The position numbers were made by a program, and so were the translations under genes. Below are positions 8,987-17,643 of a stretch of 64,000 bases of DNA, piece after piece (position 1 is the stretch's first letter; every line of letters starts with the position of its first letter). Below the pieces are notes generated by a model, which was not told where the DNA came from, did no database searches, and was given only the letters and a program-made list of their open reading frames with translations. The DNA is from Dactylosporangium sucinum (GTDB taxonomy: Bacteria > Actinomycetota > Actinomycetes > Mycobacteriales > Micromonosporaceae). The stretch spans positions 41,683-105,682 of the forward strand of contig NZ_BMPI01000004.1 in NCBI RefSeq assembly GCF_014647515.1, in the 5' to 3' direction.

Positions 8987-9007
8987 GATGTATCGGACCG
9001 ATACATC
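8987..9007. promoter_or_regulatory. Probable PadR operator (perfect 21-bp palindrome)
   Basis: GATGTATCGG and CCGATACATC flank a single central A. It sits just upstream of the padR start. PadR-family regulators bind ATGT..ACAT-type palindromes close to their own promoter, so this is the likely site for control of padR-ino1. Confidence 0.75.
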
Positions 9008-9143
9008 GAACGGTAAGCCGATGTCCGAACGGATGCAACGAATCCGACGAAGTGGCCTAGCCCACACCGCTGGATGTCTACCTGCTGGTTACCGATCGTG
9101 ACGGAGGTCGCCGTGCGACGCCCGACCGCGTACCCTCGGGCGC

Positions 9144-9572
9144 ATGCGGACGCAGCGCCAGGTCGTCGACTTCTCCTTGCGGAGACGCGCCCTGCTGCGC
9201 GAGGTGCACTCCGGCCGCGTCGGCACCTATGAGGTGTGCGACGCGTCGCCATACCTGAAGAGCGCAGCGAAATTCCACGGTGAGCCGACGGAGGAGCTGT
9301 GCCCGGTGTGTCGCCGGGAGAACCTCACCCACGTGCATTACATCTATGGGGATGAGCTGCGGCAGTCCTCCGGTCAGGCCCGCCGCCTGGCCGAGTTGCC
9401 GCTGCTCGCGATGACGCTGAGTGAGTTTCACGTCTACGTCGTCGAGGTCTGCCGTGACTGCGGCTGGAACCACCTCGTGGAGCAGTACCTGCTGGGTCGC
9501 GACGGCCTGGCGGGTCCGGATGACGAGGCCGGCGGTCGGCCGACTCGGGTCCGAGGAGGGGCAGCCGAGTGA
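9144..9572 (+). CDS. DUF5318 family protein
   Basis: 142 residues from ATG 9144. Two CxxC pairs (CPVCRRENLTHVHYIYG and CRDCGWNHLVEQYLLG) suggest a rubredoxin-like zinc or iron site. The protein matches DUF5318, which in actinobacteria lies directly before the class A penicillin-binding protein gene (Rv0049-ponA1 order). Function unknown; the fixed linkage to ponA suggests a role in envelope growth. The gap to ponA is 172 bp. Confidence 0.85.
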   Translation: MRTQRQVVDFSLRRRALLREVHSGRVGTYEVCDASPYLKSAAKFHGEPTEELCPVCRRENLTHVHYIYGDELRQSSGQARRLAELPLLAMTLSEFHVYVVEVCRDCGWNHLVEQYLLGRDGLAGPDDEAGGRPTRVRGGAAE

Positions 9573-9744
9573 ACCTTGTCCCCGTGGCAGAGCGTTTGTC
9601 ACGTCGACAGGACGGACGCCCTGATCAACCCAGCGGTGCGCGGCAAGGAAGCCACGTCGCACCGGCCGATCGAGCAGTGGCTCAGCTCACAGACATGGTG
9701 GCGACGGAGCATGCGACAACGACGCAACCGGCAAGGTGGGACGA

Positions 9745-12453
9745 ATGAACTACGGTGACCCGAGCAACCCCCCTTCGGGCCGCGCGCAGGTTCCTGGTCC
9801 CACACCAGGGCCGGACGAACCCCTCAGACGGGACGAGCCACCGACCGGCCGGGCCACGGTGGGGCGGGCCCAGGTCGGCCGGGCGAGCGTCTCGCCGCCG
9901 GCCAGCGCCTCGGCCAGCGCCTCGGCGAGCATTCCCGTCAAGAGCAGCGGCGAGCCCGTCACCGGTCGCGCCTCGGTGTCGGTCCCCCCGCCGCCGAGCG
10001 CCGCGTCGGGCCGGGCCTCGGTCGGTCGCGCCTCGGTCGGCGCCGGCCTGCTCGCCGAGGGGTTCGACGACGCGCCCGGCGGTCCCGGCACGGTCAACGG
10101 CGCCAAGGGCAAGGCGTCGAGCACCAGCGCCAAGGCGAAGAAGCGCCGGCGCCGCAACATCCTCATCGCCTCGATCGCCGCGTTCATCATGATCGCCGGC
10201 ATCGGCATGGTGAGCGGCACCTACTACTTCGACCAGGTCGCGCTCCCCGAGAACATCAACATGGAGCAGTCGACCATCATCTACTACGCCGACGGCACCA
10301 CGCCGCTGGCGCGCATCGGCGACAAGAACCGCACGGTCGTCACGATCGACCAGATCCCCGACCACGTGCAGAAGGCGGTCGTCGCCGCCGAGGACAACAC
10401 CTTCTACACGAACGATGGCGTCGACTACAAAGGCGTCGTCCGGGCCGCGTGGAACAACGTCACCGGTGGCGAGCGGCAGGGTGCGTCGACGATCAGCCAG
10501 CAGTACGCGCGGCAGTGGGCCGAGCTCGAGGGCGTGACGTATGCCCGCAAGCTGCGCGAGGCGGTGATCGCGCTCAAGCTGAACCAGGAGTACGAGAAGC
10601 CCAAGATCCTGGAGATGTACCTCAACATCATCTACTTCGGGCGTGGCGCGTACGGTATCCAGGCGGCGGCGCAGGCGTACTTCGGCAAGTCCGCGAAGGA
10701 CCTGACGGTCGCCGAGGGCATGGTGCTCGCCGGGATGATCAAGAGCCCCGAGGGCAGCGGCGGCAAGGGCAGCCCGTTCGACCCGACCGTGGACGCCAAG
10801 CAGGCGCACGACCGGTTCGACTACATCAAGGGCCAGATGGTCAAGCTCAACTTCGTGCAGGCCGAAGAGGCCGACAAGGTCATGGCCTACCCGCAGAAGG
10901 TGCTCACCGCGGCCGAGGCCCGTGCGAATGCCGTGAAGACCCAGGGCAGCATGGACAAGCCCGAGGGCCTGATCGTGCACCACGTGCTGGGCGAGGTCGC
11001 CGCGCTCACCGACCCGCGCACCGGCCAGCTCCTCTACGAGGACCAGGACCCGGACGGCAAGAAGAACTTCGACAAGATCCGCAACGGCGGCCTCAAGATC
11101 GTCACCACGATCGACCAGACCGTGCAGCAGGTCGCGGTGCGCGAGGCGAGCCGCAACAAAGAGTCGAACATGAACGGCCAGCCGGACAACCTGCAGGCGG
11201 CGCTGGTCGCCGTCGAGCCGGGCACCGGCGCGGTCAAGGCCTACTACGGCGGCGACAGCGGCAACGGCGGCGACTACGCCGGCTACTACAACGACCCGGT
11301 GCTCGGCGACGGCCAGGACTCCTGCTGCGGCGGTCACCCGCCGGGCTCGACGTTCAAGGTCTACACGCTGGCCACCGGTCTGATGGCCGGGTACTCGACC
11401 GACTCCTACTGGAACGGCGACTCGCCGCAGCAGTTCCCGAAGAGTGGCCGTACCGCCAAGAACCCCGTCAAGAACGCGGGTGAGGGCAACGTCAGCTCGC
11501 CCAAGTGCAAGTCGGGCTCCGGCCAGTGGTGCACCTTGGAAGAGGTCACCGTCATGTCGCTCAACGTGCCGTTCTTCGCGCTGGCCGAGGACGTCGGGCC
11601 GGACAGGGTCATCGACACGGCGCGCGCCGCAGGCATCACCGACATGTGGGCGAACGTCGAGGGCAAGTCGCAGAAGATCGACCTGGTGAAGAACAACGGC
11701 AAGGCCGTCTTCCCGAGGTACTTCAACACCGAGGTCGCCTTCGGTCAGTATCCGGTGACGGTCCTGGAGCACGCCGGCGGCATCGCCACCTTCGCCGCCC
11801 GGGGTCTCGCCGCCAAGACGCACTTCCTCAAGGAGGTGTGGACCAACGGCAAGAAGACCTACGGCGAGGTGATCAAGCCGACCCGCATCCCGGGCTTCAC
11901 CGACCAGATGGCCGACGACCTCAACTCGGTCCTGCAGGGCGTGCCGAAGCACTACAACCTGAAGATGAAGGACGGCCGCCAGATCGCCGGCAAGACCGGC
12001 ACGTGGCAGTTGCGGGACACCACCCAGAACGCGCACGCGTGGATGGTCGGCTACGCCGCCTACGATCCGGCCAAGAAGTCGCCCGGCCTCGCCGCGGCGG
12101 TGTGGGTCGGCAACAAGAAGGACGAGCAGAAGATCGTCGACAAGAACGGCAAGGGCATCATCGGTGGTAGCCTGCCCGGCCCGATCTGGCGCGACTTCCT
12201 CGACGGGGCCCTGACCGCCATGAAGATGCCGAAGGTGAACTTCCCGGCCAAGAAGGGCACCGGTGACAAGGAGGTCGGCACGGGTATCTCCCCGATGCCG
12301 AGCGAGCCGGTCATGTCGATCGACCCGAACAACCCGGGCGGCGGCTTCCCCGGCAACCCGGGGCCCGGCAACCCCGGGAATCCCGGCAACCCGGGCAACA
12401 GTCCGGGGCCGGGCGGTAACGGCGGCGGCCTGCTACCGACACGAAGAGACTGA
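9745..12453 (+). CDS. ponA: Class A penicillin-binding protein (transglycosylase/transpeptidase)
   Basis: 902 residues. It polymerises and cross-links peptidoglycan at the outer face of the membrane. Order: a disordered N-terminus with repeated GRAxVGRASV units (about 35-100) and a Lys/Arg patch, one TM helix (about 139-161), a GT51 domain with the catalytic EDNTFY motif (about 205) and QGASTISQQYAR, then a transpeptidase domain with S535-T-F-K538, SLN at 605 and KTGT at 750. A Gly/Pro/Asn-rich tail follows. ATG 9745 is preferred; an in-frame GTG lies 9 nt upstream and the ribosome site is weak (AAGGTGGG). Ortholog position of mycobacterial ponA1. Confidence 0.95.
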   Translation: MNYGDPSNPPSGRAQVPGPTPGPDEPLRRDEPPTGRATVGRAQVGRASVSPPASASASASASIPVKSSGEPVTGRASVSVPPPPSAASGRASVGRASVGAGLLAEGFDDAPGGPGTVNGAKGKASSTSAKAKKRRRRNILIASIAAFIMIAGIGMVSGTYYFDQVALPENINMEQSTIIYYADGTTPLARIGDKNRTVVTIDQIPDHVQKAVVAAEDNTFYTNDGVDYKGVVRAAWNNVTGGERQGASTISQQYARQWAELEGVTYARKLREAVIALKLNQEYEKPKILEMYLNIIYFGRGAYGIQAAAQAYFGKSAKDLTVAEGMVLAGMIKSPEGSGGKGSPFDPTVDAKQAHDRFDYIKGQMVKLNFVQAEEADKVMAYPQKVLTAAEARANAVKTQGSMDKPEGLIVHHVLGEVAALTDPRTGQLLYEDQDPDGKKNFDKIRNGGLKIVTTIDQTVQQVAVREASRNKESNMNGQPDNLQAALVAVEPGTGAVKAYYGGDSGNGGDYAGYYNDPVLGDGQDSCCGGHPPGSTFKVYTLATGLMAGYSTDSYWNGDSPQQFPKSGRTAKNPVKNAGEGNVSSPKCKSGSGQWCTLEEVTVMSLNVPFFALAEDVGPDRVIDTARAAGITDMWANVEGKSQKIDLVKNNGKAVFPRYFNTEVAFGQYPVTVLEHAGGIATFAARGLAAKTHFLKEVWTNGKKTYGEVIKPTRIPGFTDQMADDLNSVLQGVPKHYNLKMKDGRQIAGKTGTWQLRDTTQNAHAWMVGYAAYDPAKKSPGLAAAVWVGNKKDEQKIVDKNGKGIIGGSLPGPIWRDFLDGALTAMKMPKVNFPAKKGTGDKEVGTGISPMPSEPVMSIDPNNPGGGFPGNPGPGNPGNPGNPGNSPGPGGNGGGLLPTRRD

Positions 12454-12479
12454 GGCGCCCGATAGAGGGGCCAAGATGT

Positions 12480-12522
12480 GCGGCCACGGCGCCGGCGGTA
12501 TGTTCGCCGGGACCGTGGCCGC
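12480..12522 (+). terminator. Nested hairpin after ponA
   Basis: Outer arms GCGGCCACGG (12480-12489) and its complement (12513-12522), inner arms CCGGCG/CGCCGG. It lies between ponA and the next gene and helps decide that the latter starts at 12544 rather than at the upstream GTG 12478. It could be a terminator or attenuator. Confidence 0.5.
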
Positions 12523-12543
12523 CGTCGTTGGGGGTGGGAAGGC

Positions 12544-13734
12544 TTGGACGCGGGCAGGCGCAAGGCCGTCCGGTGGGTGCTGCTCGCGCTGCTCGTGGCG
12601 CTGGTCGCCTACGGACACTGGTGGTACGGCAACCGCCACCAGTTCTTCGACCTCGGCATCTACCGGCAGGCCGTCAACTGGTGGCTCGACGGCCACGACC
12701 TCTACGACTTCACCAAGCCCGACGACACCCAGGGCGCGCTCGGCTTCACCTACCCGCCGTTCGGCGCGCTGGTGCTCGTGCCCTTCGGCGTGCTGCCGTG
12801 GGGCGGCGCCGTCACCCTCTACGCGGTCGTCACCGTCGCCGCGGTCGTGCTCACCACCTGGTGGCTGCTGGCGCCCGTCGCCCGGGACAAGGCCTTCGCG
12901 ATGATCCTCGCGCTGACCGTGATCAGCGCTCTCGAACCGATCCGTGAAACGTACACGTTCGGCCAGATCAACATGGTGCTCGTGCTGCTGGTCCTCGCCG
13001 ACCTGCTCGTCCTGCTGCCCCGCGGCAGCCGGTGGGCCGGCGTCCTGGTCGGGCTGGCGGCCGCCGTCAAGCTCACGCCCGCGATCTTCATCGTGTACCT
13101 GCTGGTCAGCCGCCGCTACCGGGCCGGGCTGACGGCGATCGCGAGCGCCGCCGGGGCGACCCTGCTGACCGCCGCCATCGCCCCGCGGGCGTCCTGGGAC
13201 TTCTGGACGTCGGCGCTGTGGAAGGGCGAGGGGCTCGGCAACGCCGCCTACACGTTCAACCAGTCGCTCTTCGGCATGCTCGCCCGCCTCAGCGACCCGC
13301 CGAACCGGTTCGTCTGGGCGGCGCTGGTGCTGGTCATCGCCGGGTATGGGCTGTGGCGGGCGCGCAAGGCCGCCCTGGCCGGCGACGAGGTCGTCGGCCT
13401 GACCCTGGCCGGCATCGTCGGCTGCCTGGCCAGCCCGATCACCTGGGCCCATCACCTGTACTGGTTCGTGCCGGCCCTCGTCGTGCTGTGGTACGCGAGC
13501 CGGTGGCACGCCGCGTTCGCCCTGCTCATCGCGGTGACGGTCGGGCTGGGCATGGTGTCCTGGTTCGAGCAGGGGCTGCCGGACCACCCGTGGGGCGACG
13601 GCGTGCCGGGCTTCCTGATCAAGAACTGGTACCTCCTGCTCATGATCGCGTTGCTGCCGCTGCTGCCGATCCGCTCGGCCGAGCGCGACGCGGAAGGGCA
13701 GACACCCGCTTCCGAGCCGGCGACGGTACGGTGA
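12544..13734 (+). CDS. GT87-type polytopic membrane glycosyltransferase
   Basis: 396 residues if read from TTG 12544, which has GGGAAGG upstream; an in-frame GTG at 12478 would add 22 mostly Arg residues and place a strong hairpin inside the gene. About ten hydrophobic helices. The first outer loop holds FFDLGIYRQAVNWWLDGHDLYDF and a FTYPPFGALVL motif, the usual layout of GT-C / GT87 (DUF2029) polyprenyl-phosphate-dependent mannosyltransferases, where an acidic loop residue is catalytic. Likely works on lipoglycans or cell-wall glycans at the outer membrane face. It is followed 4 nt later by a second gene of the same type. Confidence 0.75.
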   Translation: MDAGRRKAVRWVLLALLVALVAYGHWWYGNRHQFFDLGIYRQAVNWWLDGHDLYDFTKPDDTQGALGFTYPPFGALVLVPFGVLPWGGAVTLYAVVTVAAVVLTTWWLLAPVARDKAFAMILALTVISALEPIRETYTFGQINMVLVLLVLADLLVLLPRGSRWAGVLVGLAAAVKLTPAIFIVYLLVSRRYRAGLTAIASAAGATLLTAAIAPRASWDFWTSALWKGEGLGNAAYTFNQSLFGMLARLSDPPNRFVWAALVLVIAGYGLWRARKAALAGDEVVGLTLAGIVGCLASPITWAHHLYWFVPALVVLWYASRWHAAFALLIAVTVGLGMVSWFEQGLPDHPWGDGVPGFLIKNWYLLLMIALLPLLPIRSAERDAEGQTPASEPATVR

Positions 13735-13738
13735 TGCG

Positions 13739-15223
13739 ATGCCGCCGACTGTGCGCCCCGACCACCTGAGCGACGAGCCCGCCAACTCCGACCGCTTCGT
13801 GGGTGGCCTGTCCGAGTCGATCGGCGGCCCCCTGGGCGAGCACGCCGTGCGTCAGCCGGTGCGCATGCCCGGTGGCGGCCGATTCTGGACGCCGGCCCGC
13901 GTGGTCCTGCTGCTCATCTGCGCCATGCTCAGCTTCCACTGGGTGCAGAAGTCCCCCTGTCGCGACGCCGCCTGGGTGGACATGAAGCAGTACAAGTACT
14001 TCTGCTACACCGACGTTCTCGCGTTGTACTACGCCGAGGGCCTCAACGAGGGCAAGGTCCCCTACGCCGACCACCCGGTGGAGTATCCGGTGCTCACCGG
14101 CATCTTCATGGGCGCCCTCGGCCTGCCGGTGCACAGCCTCGGCCAGAGCGGCGCGGTCGCGAACGAGGGCCAGACCTTCTACGACCTCAACGCGATCGTC
14201 CTCGGCGCCTTCGGCGTCGCCGCGGTCGGCGCGATCCTCTCGGTCCGGCGCCGCAGACCCTGGGACGCCGCCATGTTTGCGTTGGCGCCGGCACTGTTCG
14301 TGTCGGCGACCGTCAACTGGGACCTGTTCACCGTCGGCCTGGCCGCCATCGCCATGGCCTACTGGGCCAAACGAAAACCGGTGCTGGCCGGCCTCTTCCT
14401 CGGGCTGGCGACCGCGGCGAAGTTCTATCCGATGCTCATCGTCGGCGCCCTGCTGGTGCTGAGCATACGCAGCGGCAAGTGGCGCGACTTCTTCGTCACC
14501 GTCGGCACCGGGGTGGTGACCTGGCTCGCCGTCAACGTGCCGATCGCGCTCCTGTACTACGACTCGTGGTCGAGGTTCTTCGACTTCAACTCCCAGCGAG
14601 GGATCGACTGGGGGACGATCTGGTACATCGGGGCCCACTTCCCGCGCGGCTCCGGACAGTACGGCTTCCCGTTCTTCCAGCAGCTCGACACCGATCCCGA
14701 GCACTCCCAGCTGAACATCCTGTACCTCGGGCTGTTCGTGATCTGCTGCATCGGCATCCTGGTGCTCGGGCTCAGCGCGCCCAAGCAGCCCCGGCTGGCG
14801 CAGCTGGCGTTCCTGATCGTCGCCGCCTTCCTGATCACCGGGAAGGTGTGGTCGCAGCAGTACGTGCTGTGGCTGCTCCCGCTGGCGATCCTGGCCCGGC
14901 CGCGCTGGGGGGCGTTCCTCGCCTGGCAGGCGGCCGAGGTGATCTACTTCGTGTCGTTCTACGGGGAGCTCATGGGCGCCTCCGGGCGGCAGGTCTTCCC
15001 CGAGGGCGTGTTCGTGCTCGCCTCGATCCTGCGGCTCGTCACGCTGTGCGTCCTGGTCGGGTACGTGATCCGGGACATCCGGAACCCGGAGTTCGACGCG
15101 GTCCGCGCCACCTATGAGGGCGAGGATCCGGACGGCGGGGTCTACAACGACGACCGGGACGCTGCCGACGCAACCGGGCCGCCGCCAACCGCTCCGCCGG
15201 CTACGGAGCTGGTCAAGGTCTGA
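13739..15223 (+). CDS. GT87-type membrane glycosyltransferase (Rv0051-like)
   Basis: 494 residues from ATG 13739, 4 nt after the preceding stop. A cytosolic N-terminus of about 50 residues precedes about ten TM helices. The first outer loop has DMKQYKYFCYTDVLALYYAEGLNEG and DHPVEYPVLTG, again the GT-C pattern. The C-terminal 60 residues are hydrophilic and acidic. Its place after ponA matches Rv0051 of M. tuberculosis. Likely transfers a sugar from a polyprenyl carrier to an envelope glycan; substrate unknown. Confidence 0.78.
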   Translation: MPPTVRPDHLSDEPANSDRFVGGLSESIGGPLGEHAVRQPVRMPGGGRFWTPARVVLLLICAMLSFHWVQKSPCRDAAWVDMKQYKYFCYTDVLALYYAEGLNEGKVPYADHPVEYPVLTGIFMGALGLPVHSLGQSGAVANEGQTFYDLNAIVLGAFGVAAVGAILSVRRRRPWDAAMFALAPALFVSATVNWDLFTVGLAAIAMAYWAKRKPVLAGLFLGLATAAKFYPMLIVGALLVLSIRSGKWRDFFVTVGTGVVTWLAVNVPIALLYYDSWSRFFDFNSQRGIDWGTIWYIGAHFPRGSGQYGFPFFQQLDTDPEHSQLNILYLGLFVICCIGILVLGLSAPKQPRLAQLAFLIVAAFLITGKVWSQQYVLWLLPLAILARPRWGAFLAWQAAEVIYFVSFYGELMGASGRQVFPEGVFVLASILRLVTLCVLVGYVIRDIRNPEFDAVRATYEGEDPDGGVYNDDRDAADATGPPPTAPPATELVKV

Positions 15224-15260
15224 TCGGGGCTTTTGCAAGTTTCTCGGAGTTGCGCGGCGA

Positions 15261-15305
15261 AGTCGACGACCGCGGTGGGGTTGTGTGCCACCGCGGTCGT
15301 CGACT
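15261..15305. terminator. Perfect 18-bp hairpin between convergent genes
   Basis: Arms 15261-15278 and 15288-15305 are exact complements with a 9-nt loop. It lies 38 bp past the GT87 stop, with no T-tract, and may end transcription from both sides. The rest of 15224-15504 holds the second 60-bp palindrome and no gene. Confidence 0.75.
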
Positions 15306-15440
15306 GGGCCGCACCTTGGCCTCGTAGACCCGGTTGAGCAGGCCGACACGGCCGCTGGCTCGTACCCGACGCCGCGATGGAGGCTTCGGCGGCCTTCGAG
15401 CTGCTGCAGTCGGGCATCCGCCGACCGCCGCGCCGGGTTT

Positions 15441-15500
15441 CCCATGATCGATGGAGCGTCCTGGTCGCTATGGCAGCCAGTTGCTGCCATCGATCATGGG
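15441..15500. repeat. 60-bp dispersed imperfect palindrome, copy 2
   Basis: Outer arms CCCATGATCGATGG (15441-15454) and its exact complement (15487-15500); a competing inner hairpin ATGGCAGC (15470-15477) / GCTGCCAT (15483-15490). Same length and outer and inner design as 6768-6827. It ends 4 bp before the stop of the convergent membrane protein gene. Confidence 0.72.
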
Positions 15501-15504
15501 GCGG

Positions 15505-17643
15505 TTAGTTCGACTCGTCCTGGACCTTGTAGAGGATCACGTCGCCCTGCTCGGTGCGCTCCAGGCCCAGGCCGTCGATCGGGGCGTCGATCGAGCGGGC
15601 GTAGTCGGTGCCCTGGGCGCGGCTGCGGACCACGACCACCGTCTTGATGTGCAGGTCGCGCAGGGCCTGGACGCTCGCCTCGTCCGGGAACTGCCGCATC
15701 GTGGCGCGCATCTGCTCCTGGTCGCGCGGGGTGAAGCCGCTGCCGCCGTTGACCATCTGCGGGAAGCCGTCCGTGCTCCACAGCATGATGTTCATGTCCG
15801 TCAGCTCGTCGGTCGGCAGGACCATGATCGGGCCCTGCACCGAGCTGAACGCGATCGGCGCCGGTGGCACCGTCGGGTGCGGGCCGGGCGTGTGGAGGCC
15901 CTCGGCCAGCACGAGCACGAGCGGGACCAGGGTCGCCAGCCGTGGGAGGAAGCCGGCCTTCGTGCTCACGTCGCTCTTGGTGCGGTCGGCGAACAGCTCG
16001 ACCGCCCGCTGCGCGAACGCGCTCACGGCGCCGGCCGCCAGCAGGGCCAGGAACAGCGTCGTCCAGACCATCAGGCGGCCCGAGGTGCGGATGCCGTCGA
16101 AGCCCGGCAGGGCGCGGTAGAGCGCCAGGTAGCCGAACTCGCCCTTGCCCGGGCCGTGCGTGCCCATCGCGAGGGTGATCGACACGACCACGCCCAGGCC
16201 GAGGAACAGCCGGTGGCGCAGCCGCCATGTCGACACGAACAGCCCGGCGAACGCCAGCCCGTAGAGGAAGAAGCCGGGTAAGAGGGCCATCTCGGGCGCC
16301 CAGGGCAGCGACCCGCGAGCCGCTGCGTAGGCGTCGCCCCAGAGCCGCGACTCCGGCGGCGAGATGAAGAAGCCCCGTAACGGCGGGGAGAACAGCCCGA
16401 CGATCTCCTCGCTGCGTCGCGCGTAGGGGTGGGCCTTGAGCACCTGCAGGTACGGATACGCCATCAGGGCGCCCGTCGCGGCGAACACCAGCCCGCCGCC
16501 GAGGTCGGCGACCAGCAGCTTCCAGCCGAACGGCCGGTGGACCGACGGGACCCGCACGTGCCGATACCCCCAGATGACGGCGGTCACGAGCACGATCCCG
16601 AGCAGCACATAGGCGAACGGGATGCCGATGCCGAAGCCCAGGCTGATCTGCCAGGCGGCGACCAGCCAGCCCGCGAGCACCCAGCCCCAGCGCCGCTTGC
16701 CCGGCTCGTAGCCGCGCGTCAGCGAGAACCCGTGGCCCCGCGCCAGCATCGCCAGGGCGAGCGCGATGCCGCCGATCGACAGCACGTGCAGGTGGCCCGC
16801 CTGGCCCAGCCGCCACGGCGCGTACGCGAAGGCGGCGCCGGCCACGGCGGCCCCCGTGCGGCCCGCGCCGAGCTGCCGGGCGAGCGCGTAGGCCCCGAAG
16901 AAGGCCAGCGCGAAGATCAGGACGAAGATGATGTTGTATCGCAGGATGGCCGCCACCGGGCCGCTGCCGATCATGCCGGCCGGCGCGTAGCCGAGCAGCG
17001 TGTCGGAGAACGCGTAGCTGTACTTGTTCGGGAAGAACGCGTTGGCGTTCCACAGCTGCGCGGGATCGGTGGTCAGGATGTGCCCCGCCCACGACATCTG
17101 CCAGGCCTGCAGCGTCGGGTCCCAGATGTCCTGCGGGATGGTCGAGGCGGGGTGCTGCAGCGTCGGCCAGGTCATGATCGCGGCCAGCACGACCGAGCCG
17201 ATGGCCGCGAGCGTCCACTCGTGCGCGAAGAAGCGCCCGACGGCGCCCGCCACCCGGGTGGTGGCCCGCCGCGTGCGGGTCGGCACGACCTCGGGCGGCG
17301 GCGCGAACGCGGCGAACGGATCGGCCGGCTCGTCAGCCTTGTCCTCCGACGCCGTTTGGTCGCTCTCCGCCGCTTTGTCGCTCGGGCCGGCCTTGTCATC
17401 AGTCGCGGCCTTGTCATCAGTCGCGGCCTTGTCATCAGTCGCGGCCTTGTCGCCCGTCGCGGCCTTGTCGCCCGCGTCGGCGCTCGCCTCGGAGTCGCCG
17501 CCGCCTTCCGGCTTCGCGCCGGCCTTCGCGCCCTCGGCGGAGCCGTCCACGGGAGGCCCGTCCGCGCCGGCCTCGTCGGCCGGCTTGGACGCTTCCTCGT
17601 CGGAGGGGTCCGACACCGTCGGCTCTGACGAAACGTTGGTCAC
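15505..17643 (-). CDS. Large polytopic membrane protein, GT-C-like
   Basis: 712 residues. The first 125 are hydrophilic, acidic and repetitive (DKAAT-type repeats), the rest holds about 12 TM helices and a C-terminal outer domain of about 130 residues. The first outer loop (STIPQDIWDPTLQAWQMSWAGHIL, then LWNANAFFPNKYSYAFSDTLLG) resembles GT-C membrane glycosyltransferases of unknown substrate. The start is GTG 17643, overlapping the endonuclease IV stop as GTGA, so translation is probably coupled to that gene. Confidence 0.68.
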   Translation of the reverse strand: MTNVSSEPTVSDPSDEEASKPADEAGADGPPVDGSAEGAKAGAKPEGGGDSEASADAGDKAATGDKAATDDKAATDDKAATDDKAGPSDKAAESDQTASEDKADEPADPFAAFAPPPEVVPTRTRRATTRVAGAVGRFFAHEWTLAAIGSVVLAAIMTWPTLQHPASTIPQDIWDPTLQAWQMSWAGHILTTDPAQLWNANAFFPNKYSYAFSDTLLGYAPAGMIGSGPVAAILRYNIIFVLIFALAFFGAYALARQLGAGRTGAAVAGAAFAYAPWRLGQAGHLHVLSIGGIALALAMLARGHGFSLTRGYEPGKRRWGWVLAGWLVAAWQISLGFGIGIPFAYVLLGIVLVTAVIWGYRHVRVPSVHRPFGWKLLVADLGGGLVFAATGALMAYPYLQVLKAHPYARRSEEIVGLFSPPLRGFFISPPESRLWGDAYAAARGSLPWAPEMALLPGFFLYGLAFAGLFVSTWRLRHRLFLGLGVVVSITLAMGTHGPGKGEFGYLALYRALPGFDGIRTSGRLMVWTTLFLALLAAGAVSAFAQRAVELFADRTKSDVSTKAGFLPRLATLVPLVLVLAEGLHTPGPHPTVPPAPIAFSSVQGPIMVLPTDELTDMNIMLWSTDGFPQMVNGGSGFTPRDQEQMRATMRQFPDEASVQALRDLHIKTVVVVRSRAQGTDYARSIDAPIDGLGLERTEQGDVILYKVQDESN
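17389..17478. repeat. 18-bp coding tandem repeat, five units
   Basis: Units of 18 bp beginning at 17389, 17407, 17425, 17443 and 17461; the first three are identical and the last two vary. They encode the repeated DKAAT(D/G) of the hydrophilic N-terminus of the membrane protein, in frame, so copy changes would alter only tail length. Confidence 0.88.

Noticed and set aside
9682..12036. A 784-codon reverse frame
   Set aside because: Antisense to ponA, with composition typical of shadow frames.
17389..17478. CRISPR or VNTR in non-coding DNA
   Set aside because: The 18-bp units are in frame inside a coding region with no spacers.
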